NCBI GenBank assembly: GCA_964019425.1
Contig: OZ025852.1
Span: forward strand, 624,639 to 688,638
Direction: 5' to 3'
From: Flectonema sp. DT1601
Lineage: Eukaryota > Euglenozoa > Diplonemea > Diplonemida > Diplonemidae
Length of the DNA stretch: 64,000 bases
Below, piece after piece: positions 1-11,627 of this stretch. The notes below the pieces were generated by a model. It did not search any database, had not been told where the DNA came from, and worked only from the letters and a program-made list of their open reading frames with translations. How positions within the stretch are numbered: the first letter of the stretch is position 1; each line of letters starts with the position of its first letter. Made by a program: the position numbers and the translations under genes.

Positions 1-13
1 ACTCGTATTACTG

Positions 14-2326
14 ATGTGTTGCTATCGAGAGTGTGGAGGTTCTCTGTCTTTGAGATCTCCAGGGTGGGCTTCAGCAGTCCAGCTGAGCTCATTTAAAAGA
101 GTTATTGGAGCCTTTGCTGGTGACACATTAAAGTCTCACGCCATTACTGCGGCTCAAGCTGCTGCAGAAACACTTTCTCCGTTCATTCAGACTGCTGTTG
201 ATTCAGTCGCCAGTTCTAACTCGACTGTTAAAAGTTCAGCACAGCAGCCGACTATCATCGTTCATGAAATGCCTGATGATGTTGAAGGTGATAGTGAAAG
301 TGATTCTCCTATTCACAGTTATTCTTTGAAGAATTCTAAGTGTCCGCCACCTTCTGATAACGTTCTGCGGGAGTCGAGCTCCTCACCTGTTGTCGATGAT
401 GTTCGAAAAACGAAGACTGTTCTGTGTCACAGAAAGGTACCACGAGGAGTTCATAATATTCATCATACGGGAGTCTCTCCAAGTTCTTCTTCATCAACTT
501 CTCCAAGTTATCGACCTCCTCGTATACAAAACTCATCAATAAGAAGGAATCGACCTGCTGCAAACTGGAGTTCGAAACCTGTCAATCGTTCTCCTGTTAA
601 AGCATCTTCACCACCTGCCACTAATGTAGTCGATACTACTCTGGTGACTAGTCTTCCTCCTTCTTATATTCCATCAAATAGAGAAGAGGAAGGAGAGGGA
701 TCACCTGTTGAAAAAAATATTTCATCCCTTCCGAAATCTTACGCTGACTTCGCAGAGATTGGTTCAGGTAATGGATCGAGTCTGTCTGTTTCATCATCTC
801 AGCCTCAGTCATCACACTCTTCAAAACCTTCTGTTGGAGGAACTGTTATAAAAGTAAAGTGTTCTCTCTCATCAGGTGCACTTGGATTCACGATAAATGA
901 ATCAATGTTGTGGGATGTGTTTTTATCTACTGTTTGGGAAAATATCGCACCAGTCCTTCATGAGAGTGCAGGTACTCGAGAGAAGCTCCTGGACAGTATT
1001 AGTTTACAATGGATTGATCCTGACGACAATGATGAGATGCATTTAATGTGTGCTGCTCATTATAATTCTTTTATCGAAAGCTCCGTCGGTAAAGGAAGAG
1101 GACGGATAGTCGCGAGAACAAAAAAGAAGTCTGCGGTGAGAGTTCCACAAGGAACTCCACCAAGATCACCAAAACAAAAAGTAATCTCACAAAGAGTTAG
1201 CAAACAATGGACAAGGGGTAAGTTAATAGGACGAGGGACTTACGGAACTGTTTACACTGCGCTCGATCACGAAGATGGATCGACCTTTGCTGTTAAAAGA
1301 ATTGCAGTCGACGCAAATACTTCGAATGAAAAACAAATTGAAGACCTACAAAGGGAGATTGAAATGCTCGGGCAACTCAAACACAAAAACATCGTTACCC
1401 TACTCGGTACTAAAAGAGGTCCTTCTTGCATCTACATCATGATGGAGTACATGTCTGGAGGATCTGTTGCAGCAATGGTCAGACAATATGGAAGAAACGG
1501 TCGAGGTCTGTCTTTATTACAAACATTTTAACATTTTAATCTAAAAAAATTACGCTTGAAAAAAAAAGACAACCACCACACCCAACAGGATTAAGCAGCG
1601 CTGTCATTCAATGCTTCCTTCGTCAGATACTCGAAGGACTTGCTTACCTCCATAATAATAAAATAATCCATAGAGACATCAAAGGAGATAACCTTTTCTG
1701 TGATGACAAAGGTTTAGTTAAATTGGGTGATTTCGGTGCTTCAAAATACCTCGTCGAAGCTTGCTCGTGGGACAAGGGAAGTGGATTACGTGGAACGGTG
1801 TTGTTTCTATCTCCTGAAGCTGTTCATTCAAAGTACTCGTTTGCATCTGACATGTGGGCACTCGGCTGTACCGTAATTGAGATGATGACGGGATTGCCTC
1901 CATGGCCTAAGAAGGTATTTAATGTTTCTTTTTTGCAGTTTTGGTTTAAACAAACGAAATATTTAAAACAACCAAACAACCAAACAGCATAACGAGCATC
2001 CATTCTCAGTCGCTTATCACATCGCACACAGCGGTGAGGGTCCTGAGATACCTGAAAACTGTCCGGATTCCGCTGTTTCGCTACTGAAGAACTGTTTGAA
2101 ACCAAATCCTGAGGAACGACCGTCAGCAGCACAACTGCTAACGATGTCTTTCTTGATGGAAACTTTTGAAGAAGCGGAAGTCATTCCTGACGAAGATCAT
2201 CCAAACAACGAGTGCTCAGAGTTCAGTACTCTCCCTCTGACGTCTGCTACATACGTTCAGGATTTGATGAGAACTAGTTCGGTAACTCCACCAGACTCAC
2301 CATCAACAGTCAGTGATGACGAATAA
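14..2326 (+). CDS. PB1-domain MAP3K-like (STE11-type) Ser/Thr kinase, 5' end uncertain
   Basis: Three exons join in frame: 14-1505, 1589-1914 and 1988-2326 (718 residues from the first ATG). The frame is open to the window edge, so the true start may lie outside. After a long Ser/Pro-rich N-terminus there is a PB1-like domain (about residues 275-360) with an acidic WIDPDDNDEMHL stretch, a type of surface known to mediate paired PB1 contacts. The kinase domain begins near residue 398: glycine loop GRGTYG, AVK lysine, HRDIKGDN catalytic loop, DFGASK and SPEAVHS at the APE position. PB1 plus this kinase type matches MEKK2/3-like and plant MEKK-like MAP3Ks, so a role at the top of a MAP kinase cascade is likely. 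A short acidic Ser/Pro tail follows. Both introns end in A/C-rich ...aacag. Only the activator and targets are unknown. Confidence 0.9.
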
Positions 2327-2750
2327 ATGAAAAGCTGTTTTTTAGTACACCGCCAGCGTCGAATAATTTATTTCCCGAATTTTGTTCAGTTTCAGTTTTT
2401 TTTTTTTTTTTTCTTCAAAAAAAGAGAATTAATTCCCTATCCTTCCATCAATAAAGCAACTGTTGTGTTGCTGTGCTTCCGAATACTGGAAAAAAGTCGG
2501 AAGCTTTTCTTTCTTATATATTGCGGTTCAGCCAAATGTTCAAAAGTAATTATCCCTTTGAAAGTTCGCTGACAAAAAAAAAAAAAAAAAAAAAAAAGAA
2601 ATGTCACGAGATGGACGAAAAAAAAAAAAAAAAAAAAAAAAAAACTTTTTTCTGTCTTATGTCTTGTCGTATTTTTACACGCAGTTCTTGTCCTTCTCTA
2701 GCCCTTTTCAATCGTAGAGACCTGTATCGTTAATGTTCGTCTAATTCTAT

Positions 2751-2784
<34 letters not shown>

Positions 2785-3429
2785 AAAAGGCTGTAAAGCC
2801 GCCAACAAGGTAGCTTTGAAGTAAAAGAATACGAGAAACGCGTCGGAAGGTAGATAACTCTTTGTCATGTTGGTGTACTCTCGGATGACACACAGTTTGA
2901 CGTCGTTAGCCTTTTTTTAAAAGAAAATCGTATCTCCAGATTCACGAACAATTATTTATTAGATCTCTTCTTCAGGTCGGTTGTTAGTTCCCTTCTCGTC
3001 TCTAATTTCCCAGCCCAGTCCCTGGCAGTCGCTTATTATGTTATTTCGGTTCTGTTTTTTTTATTTTTTATATTTTTGATTGTCGTCAGTTTGTTCGGTT
3101 CGTTCAAGAGAAGAGATTAAAAGAAACGGAAAAAAAAAAAAAAAAAAAAAAAAAGAGGAGGAAAAAAAAAAAAAAAAAAAAAATAATAATGAAAACAACC
3201 AACACTTCAATACGAGGTTGGCACTACAAAAGAAAGGAGAGCAAGAAGAACATCTTGAGAAATATTTCCTTTATTTCAACAGGATTAGAGTACAAAATGA
3301 CTGATCACCTGAGTCTATCAATCGAGACCATCAGACCGCTTCGAGGACAGTTTTTTTTTCTTCTTTTCCCATTTTTCAAAATAAATAACATATTAAAAAA
3401 TCGATCATCATCTTTCAGATTTTATTACC
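2327..3429. other. Intergenic spacer with homopolymer A/T tracts
   Basis: About 1.1 kb without a credible gene. It holds a T tract near 2395-2412 and A tracts near 2573-2597, 2618-2644, 2752-2780, 3130-3154 and 3165-3182. The short frames here are Lys/Phe runs made by the tracts. A T-rich stretch ending in cag at 3418, 11 bases before the next ATG, looks like a 3' splice site. Confidence 0.8.
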
Positions 3430-3960
3430 ATGTTCAAGTTCAAAGAGGTTTGTGCATTTTTATTAGTAGTTGTTGGTTGCTTAGCTTTCATTCCCGGAGT
3501 TCCTATCTGTGTTGTATTTTCATTAAGATGGTCAGACTCAGTCATCTACGAACACGACAGTGTTGACACCAATTGTACGATCGTTGCGCTTGAATCTACT
3601 GGACTATGCACTGGAGGACGTGGTAATCTCATTGGACATACGTGGGCTTATGACGTAGCCACTCCAGCTTGTGATGATATCATCCATGATGTGGATGATC
3701 AATGCAACTTTGATTCTGTAATTTCTAACCAAACTTTTGAATGCCACGTTCACAACGACTGCGGTAGTTTTAAATCTAAACACAACACAAACATTAACAG
3801 GAAAGCATCCTTCGTTGGATCTTCTTTAGTTTTATTATCAATTATTCTTTGTGGTATTTCTATTTACTTACATAAAGAGATGGCTAGCAAGCCTATTATA
3901 ATTACTCCGGATATGGAGAAAAACTGTCCAGAAGTAGAAGTAGTAGTGACTAACAACTAA
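3430..3960 (+). CDS. Small Cys-rich membrane protein with two TM segments
   Basis: Single exon of 176 residues; I do not recognise the family. Residues about 9-33 form a hydrophobic segment (signal anchor or TM1). A Cys-rich region of about 95 residues follows (motifs such as NCTIV, GLCTGG, ACDDI, DQCN, ECHVHNDCG) that would form disulfides if outside the cytosol. A second hydrophobic segment (about 133-155) precedes a short tail. The layout suggests a small plasma-membrane or endomembrane protein with a disulfide-bonded loop, loosely like tetraspanin or claudin topology but with only two spans. The start is supported by cag at 3418 just upstream. Confidence 0.75.
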   Translation: MFKFKEVCAFLLVVVGCLAFIPGVPICVVFSLRWSDSVIYEHDSVDTNCTIVALESTGLCTGGRGNLIGHTWAYDVATPACDDIIHDVDDQCNFDSVISNQTFECHVHNDCGSFKSKHNTNINRKASFVGSSLVLLSIILCGISIYLHKEMASKPIIITPDMEKNCPEVEVVVTNN

Positions 3961-4357
3961 TTCAAAATAACAAAAAAAAAATAATATCAACAACTGTGTT
4001 TTTAAAATGTCTCATCTTTTTACTTTTAGCAGGTTGTCAGAAGCGATCTGACGTAAGCCTGGAATGTGGTTACCATAAGTAACTGTTCTCCCATTTCTTT
4101 TTTGTACTGTTTTTTTTATTCGTCGTTTTTCTGTTTCAATGAAAAACGACTATTTACTTTCCCTCTCTTGTTTTACTGATTGGTTTATTAAACGACACGA
4201 CGAGGGTTACCTTTTTTGTTGTGTATCCGATTTCTCTCATATTCCTCCTAGCCTTGTGATTGTATGAAATCATTTCATTATTTTATTGGAGGAGGTAGCA
4301 TATCGTCGGAGTCGATTTGTTAAAAACTAATTTTATCAGTACCCTCCGTGGAACAAC
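3961..4357. other. Intergenic spacer
   Basis: T-rich spacer with no ORF or RNA gene that I can support. It ends with ctaattttatcag (cag at 4337-4339), a candidate branch point and 3' splice site 18 bases before the next ATG. Confidence 0.7.
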
Positions 4358-6365
4358 ATGAAGACTATCGTGGCGGTGGCGCTGGCGGTCATCTCATCAT
4401 CAGATGCTCTAATTGGAAATATTGGTTTGGATCACTCTGGATTTACAGTTCCAAATGTCGAGGAAGCGTCAAACTTTCTAATGGAAGTATTTGATTGTAG
4501 AATGGATTGGCAAATTCGAAGAGCTCCAACACCAACATCTGGAGAACGGGGTTGGGATGAATTATTTTTCGTCCATTCAGAAAGTCACATGCCTCACGTA
4601 GCAATGCTTCAATGTGGTGATCATCACCTGGCGCAGTACATCGAACTGTTTGAGTGGTCGACTCCTATTCAACGAACGTTCGAAGATGAGAAGGGAAAGT
4701 GGATGCCTTTTTCTGATATCGGTATGCACATCTTCACCATGATAACCTAGTCTGTAGTCTTTAGTAACAAACAGTAATAATAATAATAAAACACAAACAG
4801 GTCACGGATACTTCGCCTTTACCGTTAAGAACATCACATCGGCGATGGAAGAAATTAAAAACACCACATACTATCAGAATAACGAGATTCGTTTTATTCA
4901 AGATCCTCCAATGTCATTTCCATTAAGACACGAGATGTGTACATCAACGTTCTTAATAAGTCCTTGGGGACAATGGATTGAACTATCTGAATGGTCGATT
5001 AGTGGTCCTGAAGCCACCGTTATCAAGCGTTCTCTTGAAACGTCTGGTGAATGTTCCGTTCAACCTGACAAGTTAAAACGTAAACTCGACTCTGTCCTTA
5101 CCCCAGCATGGTTTATCGACCTTCCAACTGTGGAATTTAATATTAATTTATTCCTTTCAAGAGCTAAGGATGTTCTTTGGAGACCTCCTGTCAAGGCTCA
5201 TAAGTCACCAAAGTTTGCCCAATACTTACAAACAAAGGGAGCAAAGGGAATTCTCACTCTGAAGGTATCAGAGGCAGAGGTGTTTGCAGCCAACGGCATC
5301 AAAGATATTTACGTCGCAAACATCATCGTTCAGAAAGAGATGATCGTCCGTCTGGTCAGACTTGCCGGACGTATCGATAAGGTATGCTTACATGTGATTA
5401 ATTATTATGTTGGGGGGAATATAATACAGCAGATCTACTAGATTGGGTAATTAGAAACTCAAGTTGTTAAAAAAAAAAAAACAGATCACCGTCCACGTCG
5501 ACCACGAGGATAACGTTCGAGAGATATCTGAAGTCGCTAAGCAGGCAGGTCTGAGTATTGGTCTTTTGGTTGAACTCAACATCGGACACAACAGAACTGG
5601 TGTCGATACCACTGCTGATGCTGTTGCTCTGACGAAACTGATTTCTGATATTAATAAAGAAGACAAAAGTATTTCATTTGAAGGAATCACTGGCTACGAA
5701 GGTCACACTCCTGTCTTAGAACCAGAGAAGAAGACTCGCGAGACCAACAGATGCCACGCCGTTCTGAAGGACGCAAAGGATGCGATTGAAGCCGAACTCG
5801 ACATTCCAGTGTCTCTGGTATCTGGAGGAGGTTCATCAAATTACGTTGATGCTTTGAATACAGGTTTGTGTTACTTTTTGTGAATCAATTTCCTTCGTAA
5901 TATTCTCCCTAAACCCATCAAACAACACAAACACCAACAGGGGTCCTAACAGAGATCCAAGCTGGAGGTGTGGCTTTCATTGATAAGTTGTACAACACTA
6001 GCGCTGGACTTGGAGCAAAAGGTCACAAGATTGGTACTTTCTTACTCACAACGGTAGTGTCTGCCAGTAAAGACGGATCTCGTGCTATGGCTGACGCTGG
6101 TTTCAAGGCTACTGGATGGCATCCTTTTGCTGGACTTCCTGTCTTGTTACACGACTCTTGGGAAGTTGCTGGACTCTCAGCAGAACACTTGAAATTGAAA
6201 CCAAAGGAGGGAGTTGAACGAACCCAGTTAAAGGTCGGGGACAGACTAACACTAATCCCTGGATACACTGACGCTATGGGTCTAAATCATAAAATGATAT
6301 TCGGAGTTAGAGACGGCATCATTGAAGAAGAGTTCCCTGTCCTTGCTTCCGGAATGTTACACTAA
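4358..6365 (+). CDS. Secreted or vesicular VOC-domain / D-threonine aldolase-like (fold III PLP) fusion protein
   Basis: Four exons join in frame: 4358-4721, 4801-5381, 5485-5863 and 5941-6365, giving 582 residues. The first ~18 residues look like a signal peptide. Residues about 22-195 resemble a glyoxalase/VOC domain (LDHSGFTVPNVEEA; HGYFAFTVKNI; later IELSEWS). From about residue 225 the protein matches the D-threonine aldolase / D-serine dehydratase family: TPAWFIDLPTVE, the PLP-lysine motif RPPVKAHK (Lys near 253), then a C-terminal beta domain with VGDRLTLIPGYTD. Family members normally carry His at the Tyr position here (PGHCD in aldolases, PNHAC in dehydratases) as a metal ligand; this protein has Tyr550, while Asp552 is kept. 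It may therefore use another metal site or be catalytically changed. The substrate is unknown. A VOC fused to this fold is unusual. Confidence 0.85.
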
Positions 6366-6883
6366 TTACAATTACCTGATGATATGGTAATAATTGAAGC
6401 ATTGCTGCTACGTATCCTATTTGAGTGGCGTTGTATCTTTTTTGATAACTCAACAGTACGACTAACTCTTCATAATGTGTTTGCAATGTTGATGGTGGTT
6501 TCACACCTAACAACTTATCCCTTTTATTTATTATTGAAAATGTCTCTGTTGTGCTTGTATCGCTCCAGGAACACGAGTGTGGATTGTAAGCTCTCTTATT
6601 TTTTTTTGTTGTTAATTTGATCAAATGGGAATAACCACGAGACTATGTCTCGGGAGTTTCGTCTGATAACTTTATCCGACAGTGTTGTTGAGAGTTTGCT
6701 CATCAATGTCTTCCCTTCTCTGGTGGCTGCACTTGTTATTCGGTAACGAGGATTGCACAAACTCGGAAATACTGACAAAAAAAAAAAAAAAAAAAAAGTA
6801 TTCCGTTTTATTTTTTTTATCCTTTCATTTTATCGTCTCTGTTGCTCTGTTGTGGGCTGCGATAATGAATACCAAATATGTTT

Positions 6884-6914
<31 letters not shown>

Positions 6915-6948
6915 TTCCCCCCCCTACCGACAGCGATAAACAACAACA
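6366..6948. other. Intergenic spacer with two A tracts
   Basis: No credible gene. A tracts lie at about 6777-6797 and 6886-6910. A pyrimidine run followed by cag (6931-6933) lies 15 bases before the RPB10 start. Confidence 0.7.
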
Positions 6949-7248
6949 ATGATCATCCCAGTGCGATGCTTTACTTGTGGAAAGATTTTGGGAAATCTTT
7001 GGGAGGAATGGTGTGAATTATTACTTCAAGATATGACTGAAGAAGAGGCGCTAGACGCTCTGGAGCTGAAGCGACTTTGCTGCAGATCACAACTTCTAAC
7101 ACACGTTCCTTTGGTTGATAAGGTTTGTTAATTTATTATAAAAATATTCTACATTTACACCATTAAAAAAACTTTAATAATAAAACAGTTCAATCTTTAT
7201 AAGAAAGCTAACAGACCTCAACAACAAGGTCAGGTGACACAAAAGTGA
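6949..7248 (+). CDS. RPB10: DNA-directed RNA polymerases I, II and III subunit RPABC5 (RPB10)
   Basis: Two exons, 6949-7122 and 7189-7248, give 77 residues. The protein begins [12 protein letters not shown] and has the CxxC plus CC (RLCCR) zinc site, [10 protein letters not shown] and the final helix seen in every eukaryotic RPB10, which is normally 65-76 residues. It is a zinc-binding core subunit shared by the three nuclear RNA polymerases, bridging RPB2 and RPB3/RPB11. The intron falls after VPLVDK and ends in ataaaacag. The second exon adds a polar Gln-rich tail slightly longer than usual. This is one of the most secure identifications in the window. Confidence 0.97.
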
Positions 7249-7548
7249 TTATAGTTGAAAAGCTATCGTTGGAATATCTTGATTGAAGCGCAATGAGTGC
7301 GCAAAGTGCACACTTTTGCAGGTTGCTACTGAGTGCGAGTCACTCATGAAAGTTGGTATCTGATTTATGTTTATCACATTTTGTTATGTTATTTTATCAA
7401 TATAATCCTTTGAGAGGACGGGGGGGAACACCACATCCCTCCTTGACACGCTTTACATTCAAATCATCAGTCCTGTTGAGTTGGTTCATATTTTTACTAA
7501 CAGGGGGGGTCAGCACACATAAAAAAAAAAACAAGGAGAAACAAAAAC
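7249..7548. other. Spacer upstream of the ABHD13-like gene
   Basis: No gene seen. It contains ggttcatatttttactaacag, with cag ending at 7503, and a second AG at 7513. Both are candidate splice acceptors for the mRNA leader of the next gene, whose ATG follows an A-rich leader. Confidence 0.6.
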
Positions 7549-8774
7549 ATGATTTCCATTTACGGAGTGTTACAGTCACTCGCTTTCGTATCAGTCGTAC
7601 TACTGTTACTGTTGAGGTTTATCGCGTATTACCTAAGAAGTTATCAAGGAAAACTATTATATTATCCTGAGACACCAGTCAGTAGTAGAGTCGTTGTTCC
7701 GATACCCAGCGACTACGAATTGCCGTATCAGTTGTTGGAGATTAAGACTTCAGATGGAATTGTTTTAAAAGCGTTTTTTATATATCCCAACGGTACGGAG
7801 TTACCAGATGCAATTGATAGGCCGACTTTAATTCATTTTCATGGAAACGCTGGAAATATCGGACATCGGATTCCGTTAGCAAAGCTGTTCGTAAAACACC
7901 TGAATGTTAATGTTGTCCTGGCTGAGTATCGTGATTATGGGGCTTCGACAAACAGTGGAAATGTTTGTGAAGAAGGACTGTTAATTGATGCTGAGGCAAC
8001 TCTCGAGCATGTTCGTCATCTCCCATACGTCAGTAACAATTCAATAATTATACACGGAGCTTCACTGGGTGGTGCTGTTTGTGTCTCTCTCGCTGCTGCT
8101 CATGAAAAGAGAATCTCCGCTGTCGTAATTGAAAATTCATTTACGTCGATATCCGACATGTCTGATGTGTTGTTGGGTTCTATTTTGGGTTCAAATCATC
8201 AAATCACACCCTCAAAGAGTAAATTTTTATCGAGACTTTTTTCATTTTTAAAACCTTTTGTTTTAATGATCCACTGGAGGTCGATTGATAAGGTAGATAG
8301 AATTAAGTATGTTTTATATTATTATTATTATCATTCTTTACACTAACTAACCATACACACTAACAGGATCCCCATATTGTTTGTCTCAGGAAGTGAAGAT
8401 GAACTCGTCCCGACATCTCACATGTCGATGCTTTATGAGGTTTCGAGTATGTATTTTTGTAGTTAAGAAATAATAATTGTAGAGGGGAAAAAAAAAAAAA
8501 AAAAAAAAATAAAAATAAAGGATCTCCGGATAAGAAGCTGGCCCGAATCCCAGGGGGGACACATAATGAAACATTTCTAAAACCGGAAACTATTTCAGCG
8601 ATGAGAGACTTCTTTGCGAGTCACATCTACAAGAGAGATGCTCCTGTTGGTCTTCAAGAGCCAGTAAGTCAACCGAACCTACCAACTGGAGCGAATAGTA
8701 TGACGCAGCACATTAAACAAAGCGCCTTCAACAGGTCTTATCAAAAACAATTTGATGATGATGTGGATGTTTAG
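7549..8774 (+). CDS. ABHD13/BEM46-like membrane-anchored alpha/beta hydrolase
   Basis: Three exons, 7549-8306, 8367-8446 and 8521-8774, give 363 residues. An N-terminal TM segment (about residues 9-30) is followed by YQGKLLYYPETP, typical of ABHD13/Bem46. Next come the HFHGNAGNIGHR oxyanion region and the nucleophile elbow GASLGG. The acid is in FVSGSEDELVP (encoded by exon 2), and the catalytic His in GGTHNET (exon 3). The reading frame closes exactly across all three exons. ABHD13 proteins are about 340 residues, so length fits. The second intron is unusual: it has a 20-base A tract and ends in ataaag rather than the usual acag. The biological substrate is unknown for the family in protists; a lipid or acyl-protein is plausible. 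Confidence 0.92.
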
Positions 8775-9149
8775 GATCCTCAACAATATCTGCCGCAGTA
8801 GAAATCGTGATGAAAGCATTCAGTCGGTCCGCAGAGTATTACAGACAGAAAAAAAAAAAAAAAGAAAAAAAACAACAATTTTTTTTTCTTTTTCTTTACT
8901 GTTGACCTGCGGGTGTTTACACTGTTTTAGTGTGAGATGATTATTTGGAAATATGATAATTAGGAGACTTTTGTTAAGTTGGTTTTTTTTTTTTTTTTTT
9001 AATGACTTCAATTCCTCTCTTGTTCTTTCATTCGGAAGTTATGTTAACAACCGAACAGAAGCTGCAGAAGGAAATTATTACCCCCTCCGAGGTTGTTTTA
9101 CTTTTCAGAATATTTTCCCATTTCCTCAAAAAGCAAAGTGATTTCACTA
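8775..9149. other. Intergenic spacer
   Basis: Short spacer with A/T runs (A near 8850-8863, T near 8984-9000) and no supported gene. A T-rich stretch ends in cag at 9106-9108, about 41 bases upstream of the next ATG. Confidence 0.7.
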
Positions 9150-10010
9150 ATGAGGATTCTCACAACGCTACGTCTAAAGAGAGGAATCCTGTTCGGAGTT
9201 GGTATCGGACTCGGAGGGGCAATTCCTGCTCTTGCCGATGAGATGAAAGACAGCTACGCACCAGGAAGTGAATGCCACCCTGAATTACCATACGGTAAGT
9301 GGGTCTCTAATTGGGATGGCAGAGCTGCTCCTCCTGAAGCATCTGATGAAGTAAAAGAAGCAATGAAAACAGGTACCATTAGACACCTAATTCTAATACG
9401 ACACGGGCAGTACGTTCTCGATGATGAGAACCATCCACTCACCCAACTCGGTAAAGAACAAGCAAGAATATGCGGCAAGCGTATCAAAGCTTGGGAACAG
9501 GACCACAATGTTAAAATAGACAAGCTCGTGTCGAGTACAATGTTGAGAGCAAAACAGACTGGTGATATTCTGTCGAAGGAGTTGGGAATTAAAGTTTCAG
9601 AAAGAGATGTTTTAATATCAGAAGGCTATCCTTGTCCTGCCGACAACTTACAGTTTTCTCCATCGGAAGTATTCGCCGACTCAGCGAGAATCGAAGCAGG
9701 TTTTCGTAAATACGTTCATCGGTCTGTTGATGGATACGAATTACAAAAACACTTCGAAGAAAACAACGAACTCCCCGAAACCTTTAGTGGAAAACAACCA
9801 AAAGAAACCTACACAGTCCTTTCATGTCACGGTAACGTCATTCGTTACTTCGTAATGCGCTCACTTCAACTACCTCCAGTCGCATGGTTGAGAACAGCTA
9901 CATACAATACTGGGATTACTCACTTGATTATTTATCCATCAGGAAGGGTATCCTGCTATGGATTTGGTGATACTGGACACTTGTCGTTAGACAAGACCAC
10001 CTACCACTAA
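9150..10010 (+). CDS. PGAM5-like mitochondrial histidine-type protein phosphatase
   Basis: Single exon, 286 residues from the first in-frame ATG; longer readings need a TTG start. The N-terminus has a short basic stretch and then a Gly/Ala-rich hydrophobic segment (RGILFGVGIGLGGAIPAL), as in the mitochondrial membrane anchor of PGAM5. KWVSNWDGR matches the WDxNWD multimerisation motif of PGAM5, and LIRHGQY is the phosphoglycerate-mutase-superfamily phosphohistidine motif. SSTMLRAKQT, ISEGYPC and VLSCHGNVIRYFVM supply the other active-site elements. PGAM5 is a Ser/Thr protein phosphatase of the mitochondrial membrane, not a glycolytic mutase. A T-rich cag at 9108 lies just upstream of the start. 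Confidence 0.93.
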   Translation: MRILTTLRLKRGILFGVGIGLGGAIPALADEMKDSYAPGSECHPELPYGKWVSNWDGRAAPPEASDEVKEAMKTGTIRHLILIRHGQYVLDDENHPLTQLGKEQARICGKRIKAWEQDHNVKIDKLVSSTMLRAKQTGDILSKELGIKVSERDVLISEGYPCPADNLQFSPSEVFADSARIEAGFRKYVHRSVDGYELQKHFEENNELPETFSGKQPKETYTVLSCHGNVIRYFVMRSLQLPPVAWLRTATYNTGITHLIIYPSGRVSCYGFGDTGHLSLDKTTYH

Positions 10011-10263
10011 ATTAAAAAAGACGGATGTACCCTCTGCTGTTACTGCTGTTAACACGTTGATAATGTTATGAGGGAATTCAGTGTTTTTATCTTGATGAAA
10101 GTTATTTTTAACAAAAAAAAAAAAAAAAAAAAAAAAAAAGAGACTCCAAAACAATAGATGATGTAACAAGCATCTCATAATAACTTAATTAGATCTTTAA
10201 GAGAAGCACAACTTGTTGAGATGTTTTATTTGATATTTTCCCTTCTCTGCAGTTCCAACTTCA

Positions 10264-11627
10264 ATGATGGAGTGCCGTCGCATGGACATGCGCACCCTAA
10301 TAATGACCAGTGCGATAACTGCAATGTGTTGTTATATTATGTGGGGAATGGATGCCACTTCTAAACCGATGAGTTCTCATGAAGTTTCATTAATTAAAGA
10401 GATTGAAGACTTAAAAACTTCTATTCGCGATAAAGTTGTAAAGAATGGAGAATTCCTTCCTGTTAACGTATTAGCTCCCAGTATTAGAAAAAGAATATTA
10501 GTAACTGGAGGGGCTGGCTTTGTTGGATCTAATCTCGTTGATGTTTTAATGAAAGAAGGGAATCACGTCACTGTACTCGATAACTTCTTCACTGGTCGAA
10601 TGGAGAACATCATTCACTGGATTGGACATCCGAACTTTCAACTAATCGAACACGACGTCGTCGACAAGATTTCACTTGTCGTGGATCAGATCTATCACCT
10701 TGCGTCTCCTGCATCCCCTCCTCATTATATGTTTGATCCTTTGAAAACTATTCGAACAAACACTGACGGAACTATGAATATGCTCGAGATTGCCAAGGCG
10801 ACTGGTGCTCGAATGCTCTTCACCAGCACTTCTGAAGTGTACGGAGACCCAAAAGAACATCCTCAGAAGGAATCCTACTGGGGAAATGTGAATCCAATTG
10901 GGAAGCGTGCATGCTACGATGAAGCAAAGCGACTGGGTGAGACGATGATGTACGCGTACAATGAAATGTACGGAGTGGATGTTCGGGTGGTTCGTATCTT
11001 CAACACCTTCGGTCCGAGGATGCATCCAAATGACGGAAGAGTTGTGAGCAATTTCATCATCCAAGCCCTTCAGGGTAAGGACATCACCATCTACGGAAAC
11101 GGTGAGCAGACGAGGAGTTTTCAATTCGTTGACGACTTAGTGAGAGGAATCTACACAGTTATGAATGGAAATGAGACGCAACCAGTTAACGTTGGTAACC
11201 CTGACGAGTACACTGTGTCCAAGTTTGCGAAGCTGATTAAGGTTTGCGAGAACATTTTATTTTGTAGATATATTTATTCATAACCACAACCACAACCATA
11301 ACCACACAGGATCTCACTGGTTCTAAAAGTGAAATTAAATACGTTGAGGCGTCTATTGATGATCCGACTCAACGTAAACCTGACATCACGAGGGCGACAA
11401 CAAAGCTCGGATGGAAACCAGAAGTCCAGGTTCAGCATGTATGACTTTGTTTAATAAAAAAAACTGCTTTTGGTCTTTTTGAAGAAACAACAACAACAAC
11501 ACCAACATCATCATCACAGGGACTTGTTAGTACAATCGCATACTTCAAAAACCAGCTTCAGAAGAATAATGGAAATATTCGAACTGTTGGTCAGAAGCCT
11601 AAGAAGCCAGGTTTTCTAAACAACTAA
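10264..11627 (+). CDS. UXS: UDP-glucuronic acid decarboxylase (UDP-xylose synthase), paralogue A
   Basis: Three exons, 10264-11241, 11310-11438 and 11520-11627, give 404 residues. The N-terminus is a short cytosolic head plus TM anchor (about residues 8-24), as in type II Golgi UXS enzymes. The extended SDR core has [11 protein letters not shown] for NAD binding, [21 protein letters not shown] and the YDEAKRLGE Tyr-Lys pair, then DPTQRKPDI and GWKP. UXS converts UDP-glucuronate to UDP-xylose, used for glycans or cell coat. Exon-1 core 10485-11228 is base-for-base identical to paralogue B downstream, while the N-terminus, introns and last two exons have diverged. A T-rich cag at 10252 lies 11 bases before the ATG. 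Confidence 0.95.
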
